The notes: generated by a model not told the origin, from the sequence alone. A stretch of 64,000 nt of DNA from an uncultured Clostridia bacterium (GCA_949045875.1 CARPYP010000001.1:62001-126000), one strand, 5' to 3'; counted from the first letter of the stretch, positions 9,872 through 18,577 are shown. Program-made: numbers and translations.

Positions 9872-9891
9872 GTGTTTCTCCTTATACATTT

Positions 9892-10341
9892 TTATTTTAT
9901 GACGAACAATGGTGTACCATACTCCACTGTATCTCCGTCTTTTACTAAAATTTCTGTTATTTTTCCAGAGAATTCTGATTCTATTTCATTCATTAATTTC
10001 ATAGCTTCTATTATACATAGTGTTTCTCCTTTTGTAACTTCTTTTCCTATTTGTACATAAGGATCAGAGGTTGGAGATGGTTTTATGTAAAAGGTTCCAA
10101 CCATTGGAGATTTTACTATGTTACCTTGTATTTCTTCTGTGTTTATTTGTGTAGTTATTTCCTCGTTTGTTATTTTGGTTTCTATTGATTTTGTTACATT
10201 TTGAGGGCAATTAATGTTTGCCTCTACATTTGTTTGTTTCTTCATACTGATTTTGGTTCCATCTGGGAATTCAATATCTATGTCTGTTAATTTTGAATTT
10301 CCCATGTCTTCCATTAATTGTTTTATTTTTTCATATTCCAT
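9892..10341 (-). CDS. accB: Biotin carboxyl carrier protein of acetyl-CoA carboxylase
   Basis: The 149-residue protein carries the biotin used by AccC and AccA/AccD. The C-terminal lipoyl/biotinyl domain has EAMKLMNEI with the biotinylated Lys115, preceded by the [10 protein letters not shown] strand. The N-terminal 70 residues are the usual mobile linker. A biotin ligase gene is encoded in the same cluster (14355-14933). The ribosome site AGAAAGGAAAG matches the extended 16S 3' end complement. The promoter of a divergent plus-strand gene lies just upstream. Confidence 0.95.
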   Translation of the reverse strand: MEYEKIKQLMEDMGNSKLTDIDIEFPDGTKISMKKQTNVEANINCPQNVTKSIETKITNEEITTQINTEEIQGNIVKSPMVGTFYIKPSPTSDPYVQIGKEVTKGETLCIIEAMKLMNEIESEFSGKITEILVKDGDTVEYGTPLFVIK

Positions 10342-10360
10342 TTTTTATCTTTCCTTTCTA

Positions 10361-10389
10361 TTGAATTTATTATTAATTTATGATATCAT
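10361..10389 (+). promoter_or_regulatory. Promoter of small divergent gene A
   Basis: TTGAAT at 10361-10366 and TATCAT at 10384-10389 are separated by exactly 17 bp. The 12 bp palindrome TATGATATCATA (10379-10390) overlaps the -10 and could be an operator. The same arrangement, with diverged sequence, occurs upstream of the paralogous gene B. Confidence 0.6.
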
Positions 10390-10424
10390 ACATTGACATA
10401 AAACTACGAGGAGGTATCGTAAAT

Positions 10425-10730
10425 ATGAAATTAGGAAGTTTTTTTGAGAGTGCTATTTCACTTCGGAAAATGTATCACAAGCAATGGCTAAAAAAAGATG
10501 TAAATGCCTATCTAAAGATGGATATTTTGCAACAAATAGTCGACTCTGTTTTTACAAATGGAGATTATCCTTTTCAATACTCAATTTCTTGCTCTTCTTC
10601 AAATGAGAAAATTATAGTTAAACTTGCTAAAGAAGTGTTTGAAGATTTGTTACTTACAGTAATCTTTGCATACTCCTATGATGGATGTTGCATATTTCAA
10701 TCTATAACTCCATTTTTCTACACACTTTGA
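10425..10730 (+). CDS. Small protein A, paralogue of protein B, early CGG codon
   Basis: This is a 101-residue protein of unknown function encoded against the fatty-acid operon. The start is set by the strong site GAGGAGGTATCG before ATG 10425. An ATG at 10380 lies in the promoter. The central segment LKMDILQQIVDSVFTNG aligns with LKIHIISQIVEEIFEEG of gene B, and both upstream regions are also similar, so the two arose by duplication. Codon 14 (10464-10466) is an in-frame CGG followed by AAA. Slipping +1 there would give a 21-residue product ending at TAA. The C-terminus has a hydrophobic stretch (LLLTVIFAYSYDGCCIF). It has its own promoter and terminator. Confidence 0.75.
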   Translation: MKLGSFFESAISLRKMYHKQWLKKDVNAYLKMDILQQIVDSVFTNGDYPFQYSISCSSSNEKIIVKLAKEVFEDLLLTVIFAYSYDGCCIFQSITPFFYTL

Positions 10731-10744
10731 ATGATACCAATCTG

Positions 10745-10786
10745 CGCCCTCACCTTTGTATTACAGATGTGAGGGACGTTTTTTAT
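10745..10786 (+). terminator. Rho-independent terminator of gene A
   Basis: CCCTCAC (10747-10753) pairs with GTGAGGG (10769-10775). An inner TTTGT/ACAGA stem extends the hairpin across a mismatch, and a run of Ts follows at 10779. It ends the plus-strand transcript before the converging fabF gene. Confidence 0.85.
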
Positions 10787-10799
10787 TAGTATCATACAA

Positions 10800-12038
10800 C
10801 TATTCTTCATAATTTCTTATAATGATACTGGCATTATGTCCACCAAATCCCAACGAATTTGACATTACAACATTTAATTTTTCTTTTATTGGTTCATTTG
10901 GTACTATGTCTAAATCACATTCTTCGTCTTTTTCTTTATAGTTTATTGTTGGTGGTACTATTCCATTTTCTATTGCTTTTACACAGATTACTGCTTCTAC
11001 TCCTCCTGCTGCTCCTAATAAATGCCCAATATTTCCTTTTGTTGAACTTACTTTTACTTTTTTACTTGCTTCTCCTAATGCTGTTTTTATTGCTAGTGTT
11101 TCTGTAGAATCATTTAAATGTGTTGATGTTCCATGTGCATTTATATAATCAATATCTTCTGGTTTGATACCAGCATCTTCTATTGCTCTTATCATTGCTT
11201 TTGCTCCACCTTCTCCATTTGGGTTAGGTGATGTTATGTGATATGCGTCTGTTGTGCTTCCAAATCCGATTAGTTCTGCATATATTTTTGCTCCTCTTTT
11301 TTTAGCATGTTCTAATTCTTCAAGTACTACTATTCCTGCACCTTCTCCCATTACAAATCCGCTTCTTTCTTTGTCGAATGGAATACTTGCTCTGTTTTTA
11401 TCTTCTGATGTACACAATGCTTTCATGTTTTCAAATCCTGCTATTCCAATAGAACAGATTGAGGCTTCTGTTCCTCCTGCTATTATTACATCTTCATATC
11501 CTTGTTTTATAGTTTTATATGCTTCTCCTATTGCATGTGTTGATGAAGCACATGCAGTTACTATTGAGATGGATTCTCCTTTGAAACCAAATTCTATTGC
11601 AATATTTCCTGCTGGCATGTTTGCTATTGCCATTGGAATGAACATTGGAGATACTCTATTGTTTCCTTTTACATAGTTTGTTTCACATTGTTCTTGTATT
11701 GTTTTTAATCCTGCTATTCCTGAACTTACAAAAACTCCCACTCTTTCATAATTTGTATTTTCTTCTGTGATACCACTATTTTTTACTGCTTCTCTTGCTG
11801 CTATTACTGCAAATTGTGATGATTTATCAAATCTTTTTGCTTGTTTTTGCTCAAAGTATTCTAAAGGGTCATATTCTTTTATTTCTCCTGCTAGTTTTGT
11901 CTTGAAATTGTCTGTATCAAATAATGTGATTTTGTCAATACCACATTCTTTGTTTTCTATTCCATTCCATGTTTCATTAGAATCTTTTCCTATTGGAGTT
12001 ATTGCTCCAAGTCCTGTAATTACAACTCTTTTTTCCAT
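10800..12038 (-). CDS. fabF: Beta-ketoacyl-ACP synthase II
   Basis: It condenses malonyl-ACP with acyl-ACP to elongate fatty acids. The 412-residue thiolase-fold enzyme has the Cys-His-His triad: Cys163 in TACASSTHA, His302 in AHGTSTHLND and His339 in KGNIGHLLGAAGG. The length is full. It stands between two small plus-strand genes (A and B), whose promoters fire away from the accB and fabF starts. No KAS III (fabH) is seen in the window, so chain initiation must be encoded elsewhere or bypassed. Confidence 0.96.
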   Translation of the reverse strand: MEKRVVITGLGAITPIGKDSNETWNGIENKECGIDKITLFDTDNFKTKLAGEIKEYDPLEYFEQKQAKRFDKSSQFAVIAAREAVKNSGITEENTNYERVGVFVSSGIAGLKTIQEQCETNYVKGNNRVSPMFIPMAIANMPAGNIAIEFGFKGESISIVTACASSTHAIGEAYKTIKQGYEDVIIAGGTEASICSIGIAGFENMKALCTSEDKNRASIPFDKERSGFVMGEGAGIVVLEELEHAKKRGAKIYAELIGFGSTTDAYHITSPNPNGEGGAKAMIRAIEDAGIKPEDIDYINAHGTSTHLNDSTETLAIKTALGEASKKVKVSSTKGNIGHLLGAAGGVEAVICVKAIENGIVPPTINYKEKDEECDLDIVPNEPIKEKLNVVMSNSLGFGGHNASIIIRNYEE

Positions 12039-12057
12039 TTTTTTATTTTCCTTTCTC

Positions 12058-12086
12058 TTGAATTTATTTTTAATTTATGATATATT
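12058..12086 (+). promoter_or_regulatory. Promoter of small divergent gene B
   Basis: TTGAAT (12058-12063) and TATATT (12081-12086) have a 17 bp spacer. The spacer is nearly the same as that of the gene A promoter (TTATTNTTAATTTATGA), showing that promoter and gene were duplicated together. Confidence 0.6.
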
Positions 12087-12117
12087 AATAAAAAACCACA
12101 AGGAGGTATTTGTAAGT

Positions 12118-12420
12118 ATGACAAATTGGGAAAACTTTGTTACCAACGCTTGGGTTCTACGGAATCATTATGAAAATGATAATGTTCCAAACTCAAAGTT
12201 AAAAATTCATATCATTTCTCAAATAGTTGAGGAGATCTTTGAAGAAGGTAGTCTGCCTTCTCATTTAGTAATTGATGACGAATTTAAAGACGTCAGTGCC
12301 TTATTGGATGCTTCTACATCTGTACTAAAAGATTTAAATCTTGAAATGTACAAACTATTAATATCTGCTAATTGTGATGTAGAAAAATCAATAAGTACAG
12401 TTTTATTTGAATTAAGTTAG
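12118..12420 (+). CDS. Small protein B, paralogue of protein A, early CGG codon
   Basis: This is a 100-residue acidic protein of unknown function with no predicted membrane segment. It starts at ATG 12118 after AAGGAGGTATT. A longer frame reaching back to 11767 runs antisense through fabF and has no start signal, so I reject it. Residues around 31-47 resemble protein A. Codon 15 (12160-12162) is an in-frame CGG followed by AAT. A +1 slip there gives a 27-residue product. It is a single-gene unit with promoter and terminator between fabG and fabF. Confidence 0.75.
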   Translation: MTNWENFVTNAWVLRNHYENDNVPNSKLKIHIISQIVEEIFEEGSLPSHLVIDDEFKDVSALLDASTSVLKDLNLEMYKLLISANCDVEKSISTVLFELS

Positions 12421-12429
12421 AGCCTATCG

Positions 12430-12472
12430 AAGCCTTTATTCTGTGTACTATGCAGAATAGGGGCTTTTTTTT
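12430..12472 (+). terminator. Rho-independent terminator of gene B
   Basis: AAGCC...TATTCTG pairs with CAGAATA...GGGCTT across a short loop, and eight Ts follow. It ends right before the 3' end of the converging fabG gene. Confidence 0.85.
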
Positions 12473-12473
12473 A

Positions 12474-13208
12474 TTACATAATCATTCCACCATCTACATT
12501 AATAACTTGCCCTGTTATGTATGAACTCTCCTCTGAGACTAAGAATTTTACAACATTTGCAACATCCTCTGTTTTGCCCATTCTTTTTAGAGGAATAGAT
12601 TTTGCAATTTCTTCTTTTATTTCGTCTTTTAATACATCTGTCATTCCAGTTTCTATAAATCCTGGTGCTACTGCATTTACTAATATTCCTCTTGATGCCA
12701 CCTCTTTTGCTAAACTTTTTGTAAATCCTATCATCCCTGCTTTTGACGCTGAATAGTTTGTTTGACCAGCATTTCCTGCTACTCCTACAACAGATGATAT
12801 ATTTATTATTCTTCCTGAACGTGCTTTCATCATATGACTAATTACATTTTTAGTTACATTAAATGTTCCTACTAAGTTAGTATCTATTACGTCTTCAAAG
12901 TCTTCTTTTTTCATTCTCATTAATAGCGTATCTTTTGTAATTCCTGCATTATTTACTAATACATCTATTTTTCCATATTCTTCTATGATTTCTTTTACAA
13001 ATTTTTCACAGTCTTCAAAATTTGATACATCTCCTTGTACTGTTAAACATTTTACCCCTTTTTCTTCTATTTGTTTTTTTGTTTCTTTTAATGCATCATT
13101 TTCTGTTCTATAATTTATTGCTATATCATAGCCATTTTGAGCTAATGTTAAGGCTATTTGTTTTCCTATGCCTCTTGTGGCTCCTGTAATTAATGCGGTT
13201 TTGTTCAT
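12474..13208 (-). CDS. fabG: 3-oxoacyl-ACP reductase
   Basis: This NADPH-dependent enzyme reduces 3-oxoacyl-ACP in the elongation cycle. The start at 13208 (MNKTALITGATRGIGKQIA) follows TGGAGGGAAGAA. A frame extending 33 bp upstream is not needed. The Rossmann motif TGATRGIG is at the N-terminus. The catalytic Ser (INISS, about 138-139), Tyr152 and Lys156 (YSASK) are present, and VNVDGGMIM closes the C-terminus. A palindromic element separates it from fabD. Confidence 0.95.
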   Translation of the reverse strand: MNKTALITGATRGIGKQIALTLAQNGYDIAINYRTENDALKETKKQIEEKGVKCLTVQGDVSNFEDCEKFVKEIIEEYGKIDVLVNNAGITKDTLLMRMKKEDFEDVIDTNLVGTFNVTKNVISHMMKARSGRIINISSVVGVAGNAGQTNYSASKAGMIGFTKSLAKEVASRGILVNAVAPGFIETGMTDVLKDEIKEEIAKSIPLKRMGKTEDVANVVKFLVSEESSYITGQVINVDGGMIM

Positions 13209-13224
13209 TTCTTCCCTCCATTTT

Positions 13225-13432
13225 ATTATTTTATAGTACAATATAGAAATAATTAATAATTAATCAATTCGAAAAATTATTTAAATGAAATTGAATTAGA
13301 AAATGTTAGAAATTAATTTATAGGGAATCTCGAGCGTGATGAGAGGGCGCTGTAAATTAATTTATTACATTTTATATGAAATTGAATTGTATAATTTTGA
13401 GAATTTATTAATTCATTAATTATTTTATAGTA
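13225..13432. repeat. Palindromic MITE-like element, copy 1
   Basis: A ~180 bp AT-rich element with inverted ends (AATAATTAAT at 13248 and ATTAATTATT at 13415-13424) shares the central sequence TATAGGGAATCTCGAGC and GAGAGGGCGCTGTAA with copy 2 at 34851-35026. A 14 bp direct repeat, ATTATTTTATAGTA, flanks it at 13225-13238 and 13419-13432 and looks like a target-site duplication. It carries no open frame. It lies between fabD and fabG, so it is transcribed as part of that operon or separates it. Confidence 0.75.
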
Positions 13433-14354
13433 AATTCATAGTATTTTTTAAACTCTCTATGTTATTAATATTCAAAATTTTTATTTCTTTATCTGTTGGT
13501 GTTCTTTTTACAAAGCCTGATAGTGCTTTACCTGGTCCTATTTCTATAAATGTGTCTATTCCATTTTCTAGCATATTTTGTATTGTTTTTGAAAATCTTA
13601 CTGGATTTATTATATGTTTTGCCAAAATGTCTTTTACATCATCTGTATCTTTATATATTTCTCCATCTATGTTTTTTATAACTTGTGCTTTAAAATTGTT
13701 TATTGTTATTTTTTCTAGTTCTTTTCTTAAAGCGTGTGAACTTTCTATTAATTTTTCGGTATGAAATGGACCTGCTGTTTTTAATGGTATTACTTTTTTG
13801 GCTCCCATTTCTTTTGCTATATTTCCTGCTTCTTCTATTCCTTCTTTTTCCCCTGATATTGCAACTTGCCCTACACAGTTATAATTTGCTGGTACTACAA
13901 ATCCTGATTTTACTTTTTTACAGACATCTTCTACTTGTTCATCTGTTAGACCCATTATTGCTGACATTTGCCAATTTCCTTTTGGTAGAAGATTTTGCAT
14001 GTATTCTCCCCTTTTTTGAACAAGTTTAACTCCTTCTTCAAATGATATTGCTCCTGAATTTATTATTGCTGTATATTCTCCAAGACTTAGTCCGGCTGAC
14101 ATTTCTGCTACTATATTATTGCTTTTTAGTATTTCTAAAATTGCTAAGCTCATTGTTAATATTGCAAGTTGTGTGTATTTTGTTTCATTTAGTTTTTCTT
14201 CTGGTCCTTCAAATGATATTTGGGCAATGTCTATGCCTGTCAGTTCTTGTACTTTGTTATATATTTTTTTTACTGCTTCATATTCTTCATATATGTCTTT
14301 TCCCATTCCTACATTCTGAGAGCCTTGACCTGGGAATAAAAATCCGATTTTCAT
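13425..14354 (-). CDS. fabD: Malonyl-CoA:ACP transacylase
   Basis: It loads malonyl groups on ACP for chain elongation. The 309-residue protein has the N-terminal FLFPGQGSQNVGMG, the nucleophile Ser90 in GLSLGEYTA, and the catalytic His198 in GPFHTEKL. The start codon follows directly on the TAG stop of the biotin ligase gene (TAGATG), so translation is likely coupled. Repeat copy 1 touches its 3' end. Confidence 0.95.
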   Translation of the reverse strand: MKIGFLFPGQGSQNVGMGKDIYEEYEAVKKIYNKVQELTGIDIAQISFEGPEEKLNETKYTQLAILTMSLAILEILKSNNIVAEMSAGLSLGEYTAIINSGAISFEEGVKLVQKRGEYMQNLLPKGNWQMSAIMGLTDEQVEDVCKKVKSGFVVPANYNCVGQVAISGEKEGIEEAGNIAKEMGAKKVIPLKTAGPFHTEKLIESSHALRKELEKITINNFKAQVIKNIDGEIYKDTDDVKDILAKHIINPVRFSKTIQNMLENGIDTFIEIGPGKALSGFVKRTPTDKEIKILNINNIESLKNTMNLL

Positions 14355-14933
14355 CTAATATTCAATCCTTTCATATAATTCTTTTTCAAATCTGTTACAG
14401 AATTCTGTGATAAATTCTTCTGTATTTATGTCTATATTAAATTCCCTTTTTATTGATGTTGCTATATTTTCTATGTCTTTACTAAAGTTTTGTTTTTTAG
14501 TGTTTATCCCAATTCCAACTACTAGATATTTCACATTTTCTGAAATTATTTTTGTTTCTGTTAAAATTCCACCTATCTTTTTGTTTCTATATATTATATC
14601 ATTTGGTTCTTTTATTTCTAGTTTTAAGTTATATTGTTCTTCTATAATTTTATTTATTATTTTTGCTATTTCTATTGTTATTCCTTCTAATTTTTTTATA
14701 TTACAATCCATTTGTATGAATAATGAAAATGCTATATTTCCTTTTTCGTCTGTATGCCATATTCTTCCATGAGTTCCTTTTCCTTTTGTTTGTATTTCTG
14801 CTATTACTAATGTTCCATTTGTTATAGTTTTATCTTGTATTAATCTCCAGATTTCACTTTGGGTTGAGTCTATTTCTTTATAATAAATTATGTTTCTTCC
14901 TAAAAAATTAGTTTTTAACTTTTTCAATTGCAT
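14355..14933 (-). CDS. birA: Biotin--[acetyl-CoA carboxylase] ligase, short form
   Basis: It activates biotin with ATP and attaches it to AccB. The 192-residue protein is the catalytic domain only. It has no N-terminal helix-turn-helix and probably lacks the C-terminal SH3-like domain, so it should not repress biotin genes. Visible motifs are DSTQ, GKGTHGRIWH (the GRGRxGRxW equivalent) and KEPNDIIYRNKKIGGILTE. It overlaps the upstream acyl-CoA synthetase gene by 26 bp and abuts fabD. Its place in the cluster fits its only obvious substrate, AccB. Confidence 0.88.
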   Translation of the reverse strand: MQLKKLKTNFLGRNIIYYKEIDSTQSEIWRLIQDKTITNGTLVIAEIQTKGKGTHGRIWHTDEKGNIAFSLFIQMDCNIKKLEGITIEIAKIINKIIEEQYNLKLEIKEPNDIIYRNKKIGGILTETKIISENVKYLVVGIGINTKKQNFSKDIENIATSIKREFNIDINTEEFITEFCNRFEKELYERIEY

Positions 14934-16626
14934 CTAAATTGTCCTGCCTTTTTATTTTATTTGTTGTTGTTTTTATTAGTGGTTCTTCTGTTAGTATTAT
15001 TCCTTTTATTGCTTTGTATTTTGGCATTGTTTTGTTTATTTCCTTTATCTTGCTTGCTAAAACATCATGTATTTCTTCATCTGCTTCTACTTTGTAAACA
15101 TCTTTTATTATTTCTCTATTAAATACTATTTTTACATTTATTTTTATGTCATTTTTATCTTCTGATTGCTTTTTACCGAATACAAATGATTCTTCTACAC
15201 CTTCTATTTTGTTTACTAGGTTTTCCATTTCTTCTGGGAATATATTTTTACCATTTTTTAGTACTATTACACTTTTCTTTCTTCCGCAAATGTATATATA
15301 CCCTTCTTCATCTATTCTAGCTAAGTCCCCTGTATAGAACCATTCATCTTTTATAGCTTCATTTGTTGCTTTTTTATTGTTAAAATATCCTAACATAATG
15401 CTTGGTCCTCTTACAATAAGCTCTCCTATACCTTCATCATTTGCATTTACTATTTTTGCTTCAACACTTGGTACTGTTTTTCCTATTGAACCTGTTTTAT
15501 AATATTTATTTGTTCCAATTGCTACAACTGGAGAGGTTTCTGTTAAACCATATCCTTGTACTATATTTATTCCAAGTAGTCTATATTTTTCTTCTATTTT
15601 TGGGTCTAAAGCTGCTGCTCCACTTATGAATAATTTTACTTTTCCACCAATCATATTATGTATTTCTTTAAATACTTCTTTTCTTTGTTCCATAGAAGCA
15701 TTTTTATATTTTTCTTCGTTCTCTAATATTTCTTCTAGCTTGCCTTGTCTTTCTATTTGCTTTCTAATATTCATAAAGATTCTTTCATATATTGCTGGAA
15801 CACATGCCATTACTGTTACATTATATTCTTTTAAGTTTTCTACTACATGCCTTAATCCATCACAAAATACTGTTTGAGCTCCTTTATATAGCGAAAATAA
15901 AAATCCTACTGTACATTCAAATACATGATGTATAGGTAATATTGAAAGTAGGACGTCTTCTGATGTAACATCTATAATGCTTCCAATATCCATTAAGTTT
16001 GAACATATATTTTTATGAGATAATGCTACTACTTTTGATTTTGATGTTGTTCCAGATGTAAATAGCATTATACTCATTTCTTCTGCATTTATCTCTGCAT
16101 TAATGAATTCTCTGTTTCCTTTGTCTATAAGCTTTTTGCCTGTTTCTATTAGCTCTTTTTGTGAGTAAATTCCCTCTGAGTGTGAATTTAAATCCATTGC
16201 TATTAGATGTTTAAGTTTATTTTTATGACTATATCTTATCTTTTTTATGCTTTCTTCATATTTTTTTGAGTAAAAAATAGCTTCTATTTCTGACCTTTCT
16301 ATTAATTCTTTTAATTCATTTTCTGGCAATGATTTATCTAATGGCACAACTATCCCAGTTCCACAAACTATTGATAAATATGCAATTTCCCATTCATACC
16401 TGTTTTCCCCAATTACAGCTATTCTTTTTCCTTTTAATCCCAAGTTTATTAGAGATGTTCCTAGAGCCTCTATCATTTCTCTTATTTCATTGTGTGTAAA
16501 AATTTCATATTTTCCATTTTCTATTTTTATTTTATAGGCTGGCTTTTCTCCATATAGTTTTTTAGTTTTATTTAACATATCTTTTAAATCTGTTATTTCT
16601 AAATGATCGTATATTCGCTTATCCAT
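14908..16626 (-). CDS. AMP-dependent acyl-CoA/acyl-ACP synthetase, paralogue 1
   Basis: This is an ANL-family adenylating enzyme of 572 residues that activates fatty acids as acyl-AMP and transfers them to a thiol. The P-loop motif LFTSGTTSKSK, the GYGLTETSPV segment and WFYTGDLARIDEEGYIYICGRKK are visible, and the C-terminal Lys lies in LIKTTTNKIKRQ. It closely resembles the neighbouring gene at 16693-18426, so a tandem duplication is likely. Placement upstream of birA and the FASII genes suggests recycling or import of exogenous fatty acids. CoA versus ACP as acceptor cannot be decided from sequence. Confidence 0.85.
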   Translation of the reverse strand: MDKRIYDHLEITDLKDMLNKTKKLYGEKPAYKIKIENGKYEIFTHNEIREMIEALGTSLINLGLKGKRIAVIGENRYEWEIAYLSIVCGTGIVVPLDKSLPENELKELIERSEIEAIFYSKKYEESIKKIRYSHKNKLKHLIAMDLNSHSEGIYSQKELIETGKKLIDKGNREFINAEINAEEMSIMLFTSGTTSKSKVVALSHKNICSNLMDIGSIIDVTSEDVLLSILPIHHVFECTVGFLFSLYKGAQTVFCDGLRHVVENLKEYNVTVMACVPAIYERIFMNIRKQIERQGKLEEILENEEKYKNASMEQRKEVFKEIHNMIGGKVKLFISGAAALDPKIEEKYRLLGINIVQGYGLTETSPVVAIGTNKYYKTGSIGKTVPSVEAKIVNANDEGIGELIVRGPSIMLGYFNNKKATNEAIKDEWFYTGDLARIDEEGYIYICGRKKSVIVLKNGKNIFPEEMENLVNKIEGVEESFVFGKKQSEDKNDIKINVKIVFNREIIKDVYKVEADEEIHDVLASKIKEINKTMPKYKAIKGIILTEEPLIKTTTNKIKRQDNLDAIEKVKN

Positions 16627-16692
16627 TTTTTATACATTTCCCTCCGTTGTATTAAAGTTATTTTTCATTTATTGAGTTTAAGTTTTCATATA

Positions 16693-18426
16693 TTAAGTCG
16701 GAAAAGAATTATTAATGATTCTTTTCATTTCTTCTTGGCGTTTAATTTTTTTAGTGGTAGTCTTAATCAATTCCTCACTACTTAAAATCATATTTTGAAT
16801 ATGTTTATATCTAGGAAAAGTAGTATTTAATTTTTTTATTTCATCCCAAATAATTTTAAATAATTCATTTTCGGATTTATCTTTATATTTTTCTTGTGCA
16901 ACTTCTTTACTATATACAATTTTTACTGATAATTTCACATCATTTTTATCATTTTCATCTGGTAAACCAAAAACGAAACATTCTTCTACTAATTCTATTC
17001 TATTTATTAAAGTTTCTAGTTCTTCTGGAAAAACTTTTTTTCCATTTTTTAGAACTATCATATTTTTATTTCTACCTGTTATAATCAAATATCCTTTTTC
17101 ATCTATATAGCCTAAATCTCCTGTATAGAACCACCCATCTTTTAATACACTTTCTGTCTCTTCTGGCATTTCATAATATCCTAACATTACATTTGGTCCT
17201 TTTACTCTTATTTCTCCTATACCGTTTTCATCTTTGTTTGCAATTTCCATAGTTACATTAATCATTGGTAATCCTACTGAACCATTTTTCATGTGTTTAT
17301 TATCTTCTGCCGCTATTACTGGTGATGTCTCTGTTAGACCATAGCCTTGTACTGTTTTTATTCCTAAGTTATTAAATCCTTTTGATATTTCTGGGTCTGC
17401 TGGTGCACCTCCAGATATAACAAATCTTAATTCTCCTCCTAATGCTTCTATTACTGGTTTGAATAATTTTCTTCTTATGTCAATATGGAATTTTAGTAAA
17501 AAATTACTTATTTTCATTGCGTTTTTTATTAATTTCGTTTTTCCTTGTTTTTCTATTTCTTTCATTATTGTTTTATATATTGCTTCTACTAATAAAGGTA
17601 CTCCAATGAATAAAGTTACTTTATATTCGTTTAAATTTTGCTTAATATATCTTAACCCATCTGGAAATACAGTTTTCACTCCTGTTGCTAACATCATTAA
17701 CATTCCTGTTGAACCAAATATATGATGGAATGGCAAAAATGCAATATTTGTATCTGTTTCCCTAATATCTTCTACACATTGCATTGCATATATATTTGAA
17801 GCTACATTTCTTTGGGATATCATTACTGCTTTTGATTTTGATGTTGTTCCTGATGTAAATAATAATATATTCATTGCATTTTCATCTATTTGTGCATTTA
17901 TATAGTCTTTTTTTCCTTCTTGTAATAATTTATCTCCATCATTTATAAGTTTTTTTACAGATTCGAAGCCTTCTATTTCTCCCATACATATGTATTCTTT
18001 TAAGCATGTTTTATTTTTTTCTTTTATTTCTAGCATTTTCTCTGTTAGTTTTTCATCAAAAATTATACATTCTGCTTTACTTCTAATTAATGAGTTTTCA
18101 AGTTCATCATATTGTAAATCTTTGTCTAATGGTACAGATACTATTCCCCCAAGTAAGTTTGACAAATGTGCTAATGCCCATTCATATCTGTTTTTTCCAA
18201 TAACAGCTATCCTTTTTCCTTTAAACCCTTTTTCATAAAGCATTGTTCCTAATTTATTTATGTCTTCTAATAATCCTTTATATGAAATGTTTTCATAAGT
18301 TACTTCTTTGTTTTCTTGATGTTTTATTACAAATGCTGTTTTTTCATTGTATTTCTTAGCTGATTCATAAATTATCTCTTTGACACTTTTAAATTCTTTG
18401 GCTTCAAATAATTTTCTATTTTCCAT
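16693..18426 (-). CDS. AMP-dependent acyl-CoA/acyl-ACP synthetase, paralogue 2
   Basis: This 577-residue adenylating enzyme is the tandem paralogue of the next gene downstream. It has the adenylation motifs LLFTSGTTSKSK, GYGLTETSPVI and WFYTGDLGYIDEKGYLIITGR, with the C-terminal catalytic Lys in LIKTTTKKIKRQ. The gap to the next gene is 66 bp. The pair presumably differs in chain length or carrier preference, which is inference. A short reading frame at 18509-18577 precedes it. Confidence 0.85.
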   Translation of the reverse strand: MENRKLFEAKEFKSVKEIIYESAKKYNEKTAFVIKHQENKEVTYENISYKGLLEDINKLGTMLYEKGFKGKRIAVIGKNRYEWALAHLSNLLGGIVSVPLDKDLQYDELENSLIRSKAECIIFDEKLTEKMLEIKEKNKTCLKEYICMGEIEGFESVKKLINDGDKLLQEGKKDYINAQIDENAMNILLFTSGTTSKSKAVMISQRNVASNIYAMQCVEDIRETDTNIAFLPFHHIFGSTGMLMMLATGVKTVFPDGLRYIKQNLNEYKVTLFIGVPLLVEAIYKTIMKEIEKQGKTKLIKNAMKISNFLLKFHIDIRRKLFKPVIEALGGELRFVISGGAPADPEISKGFNNLGIKTVQGYGLTETSPVIAAEDNKHMKNGSVGLPMINVTMEIANKDENGIGEIRVKGPNVMLGYYEMPEETESVLKDGWFYTGDLGYIDEKGYLIITGRNKNMIVLKNGKKVFPEELETLINRIELVEECFVFGLPDENDKNDVKLSVKIVYSKEVAQEKYKDKSENELFKIIWDEIKKLNTTFPRYKHIQNMILSSEELIKTTTKKIKRQEEMKRIINNSFPT

Positions 18427-18508
18427 ATTAACCCCAAACTTTCTATCTATTCTATTTATATCATATAAAGATAAAATTTGAATTAGACTGGGTAGTCAGT
18501 CTAAGTTT

Positions 18509-18577
18509 TTAATCTCTCCCATATTGCTCTTTTTTTGCATCTTGAGTACCATTTTTTTGCATTTCTTCGATTGTCAT
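18509..18577 (-). CDS. Possible 22-residue peptide
   Basis: ATG at 18577 is preceded by AAAAAGGATGAT at good spacing and opens a 22-codon frame beginning MTIEEMQKNGTQ, polar and charged, ending GRD-stop. A hairpin TTAGACTG/CAGTCTAA (18483-18504) follows it, facing the synthetase gene. No family is recognised. It may be a real micro-gene between the MATE fusion gene and the synthetases, or a leader peptide. Confidence 0.35.
   Translation of the reverse strand: MTIEEMQKNGTQDAKKEQYGRD

Noticed and set aside
10393..10398. TTGACA as a -35 box for gene A
   Set aside because: A matching -10 would fall on the ribosome site and start codon. The TTGAAT/TATCAT pair, shared with gene B, fits better.
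10380..10424. Upstream ATG at 10380 as start of gene A
   Set aside because: It lies inside the -10 region and has no ribosome site. ATG 10425 has GAGGAGGT.
11767..12117. Long plus-strand frame running into gene B
   Set aside because: It is antisense to fabF and has no start signal. Only the part from 12118 is supported.
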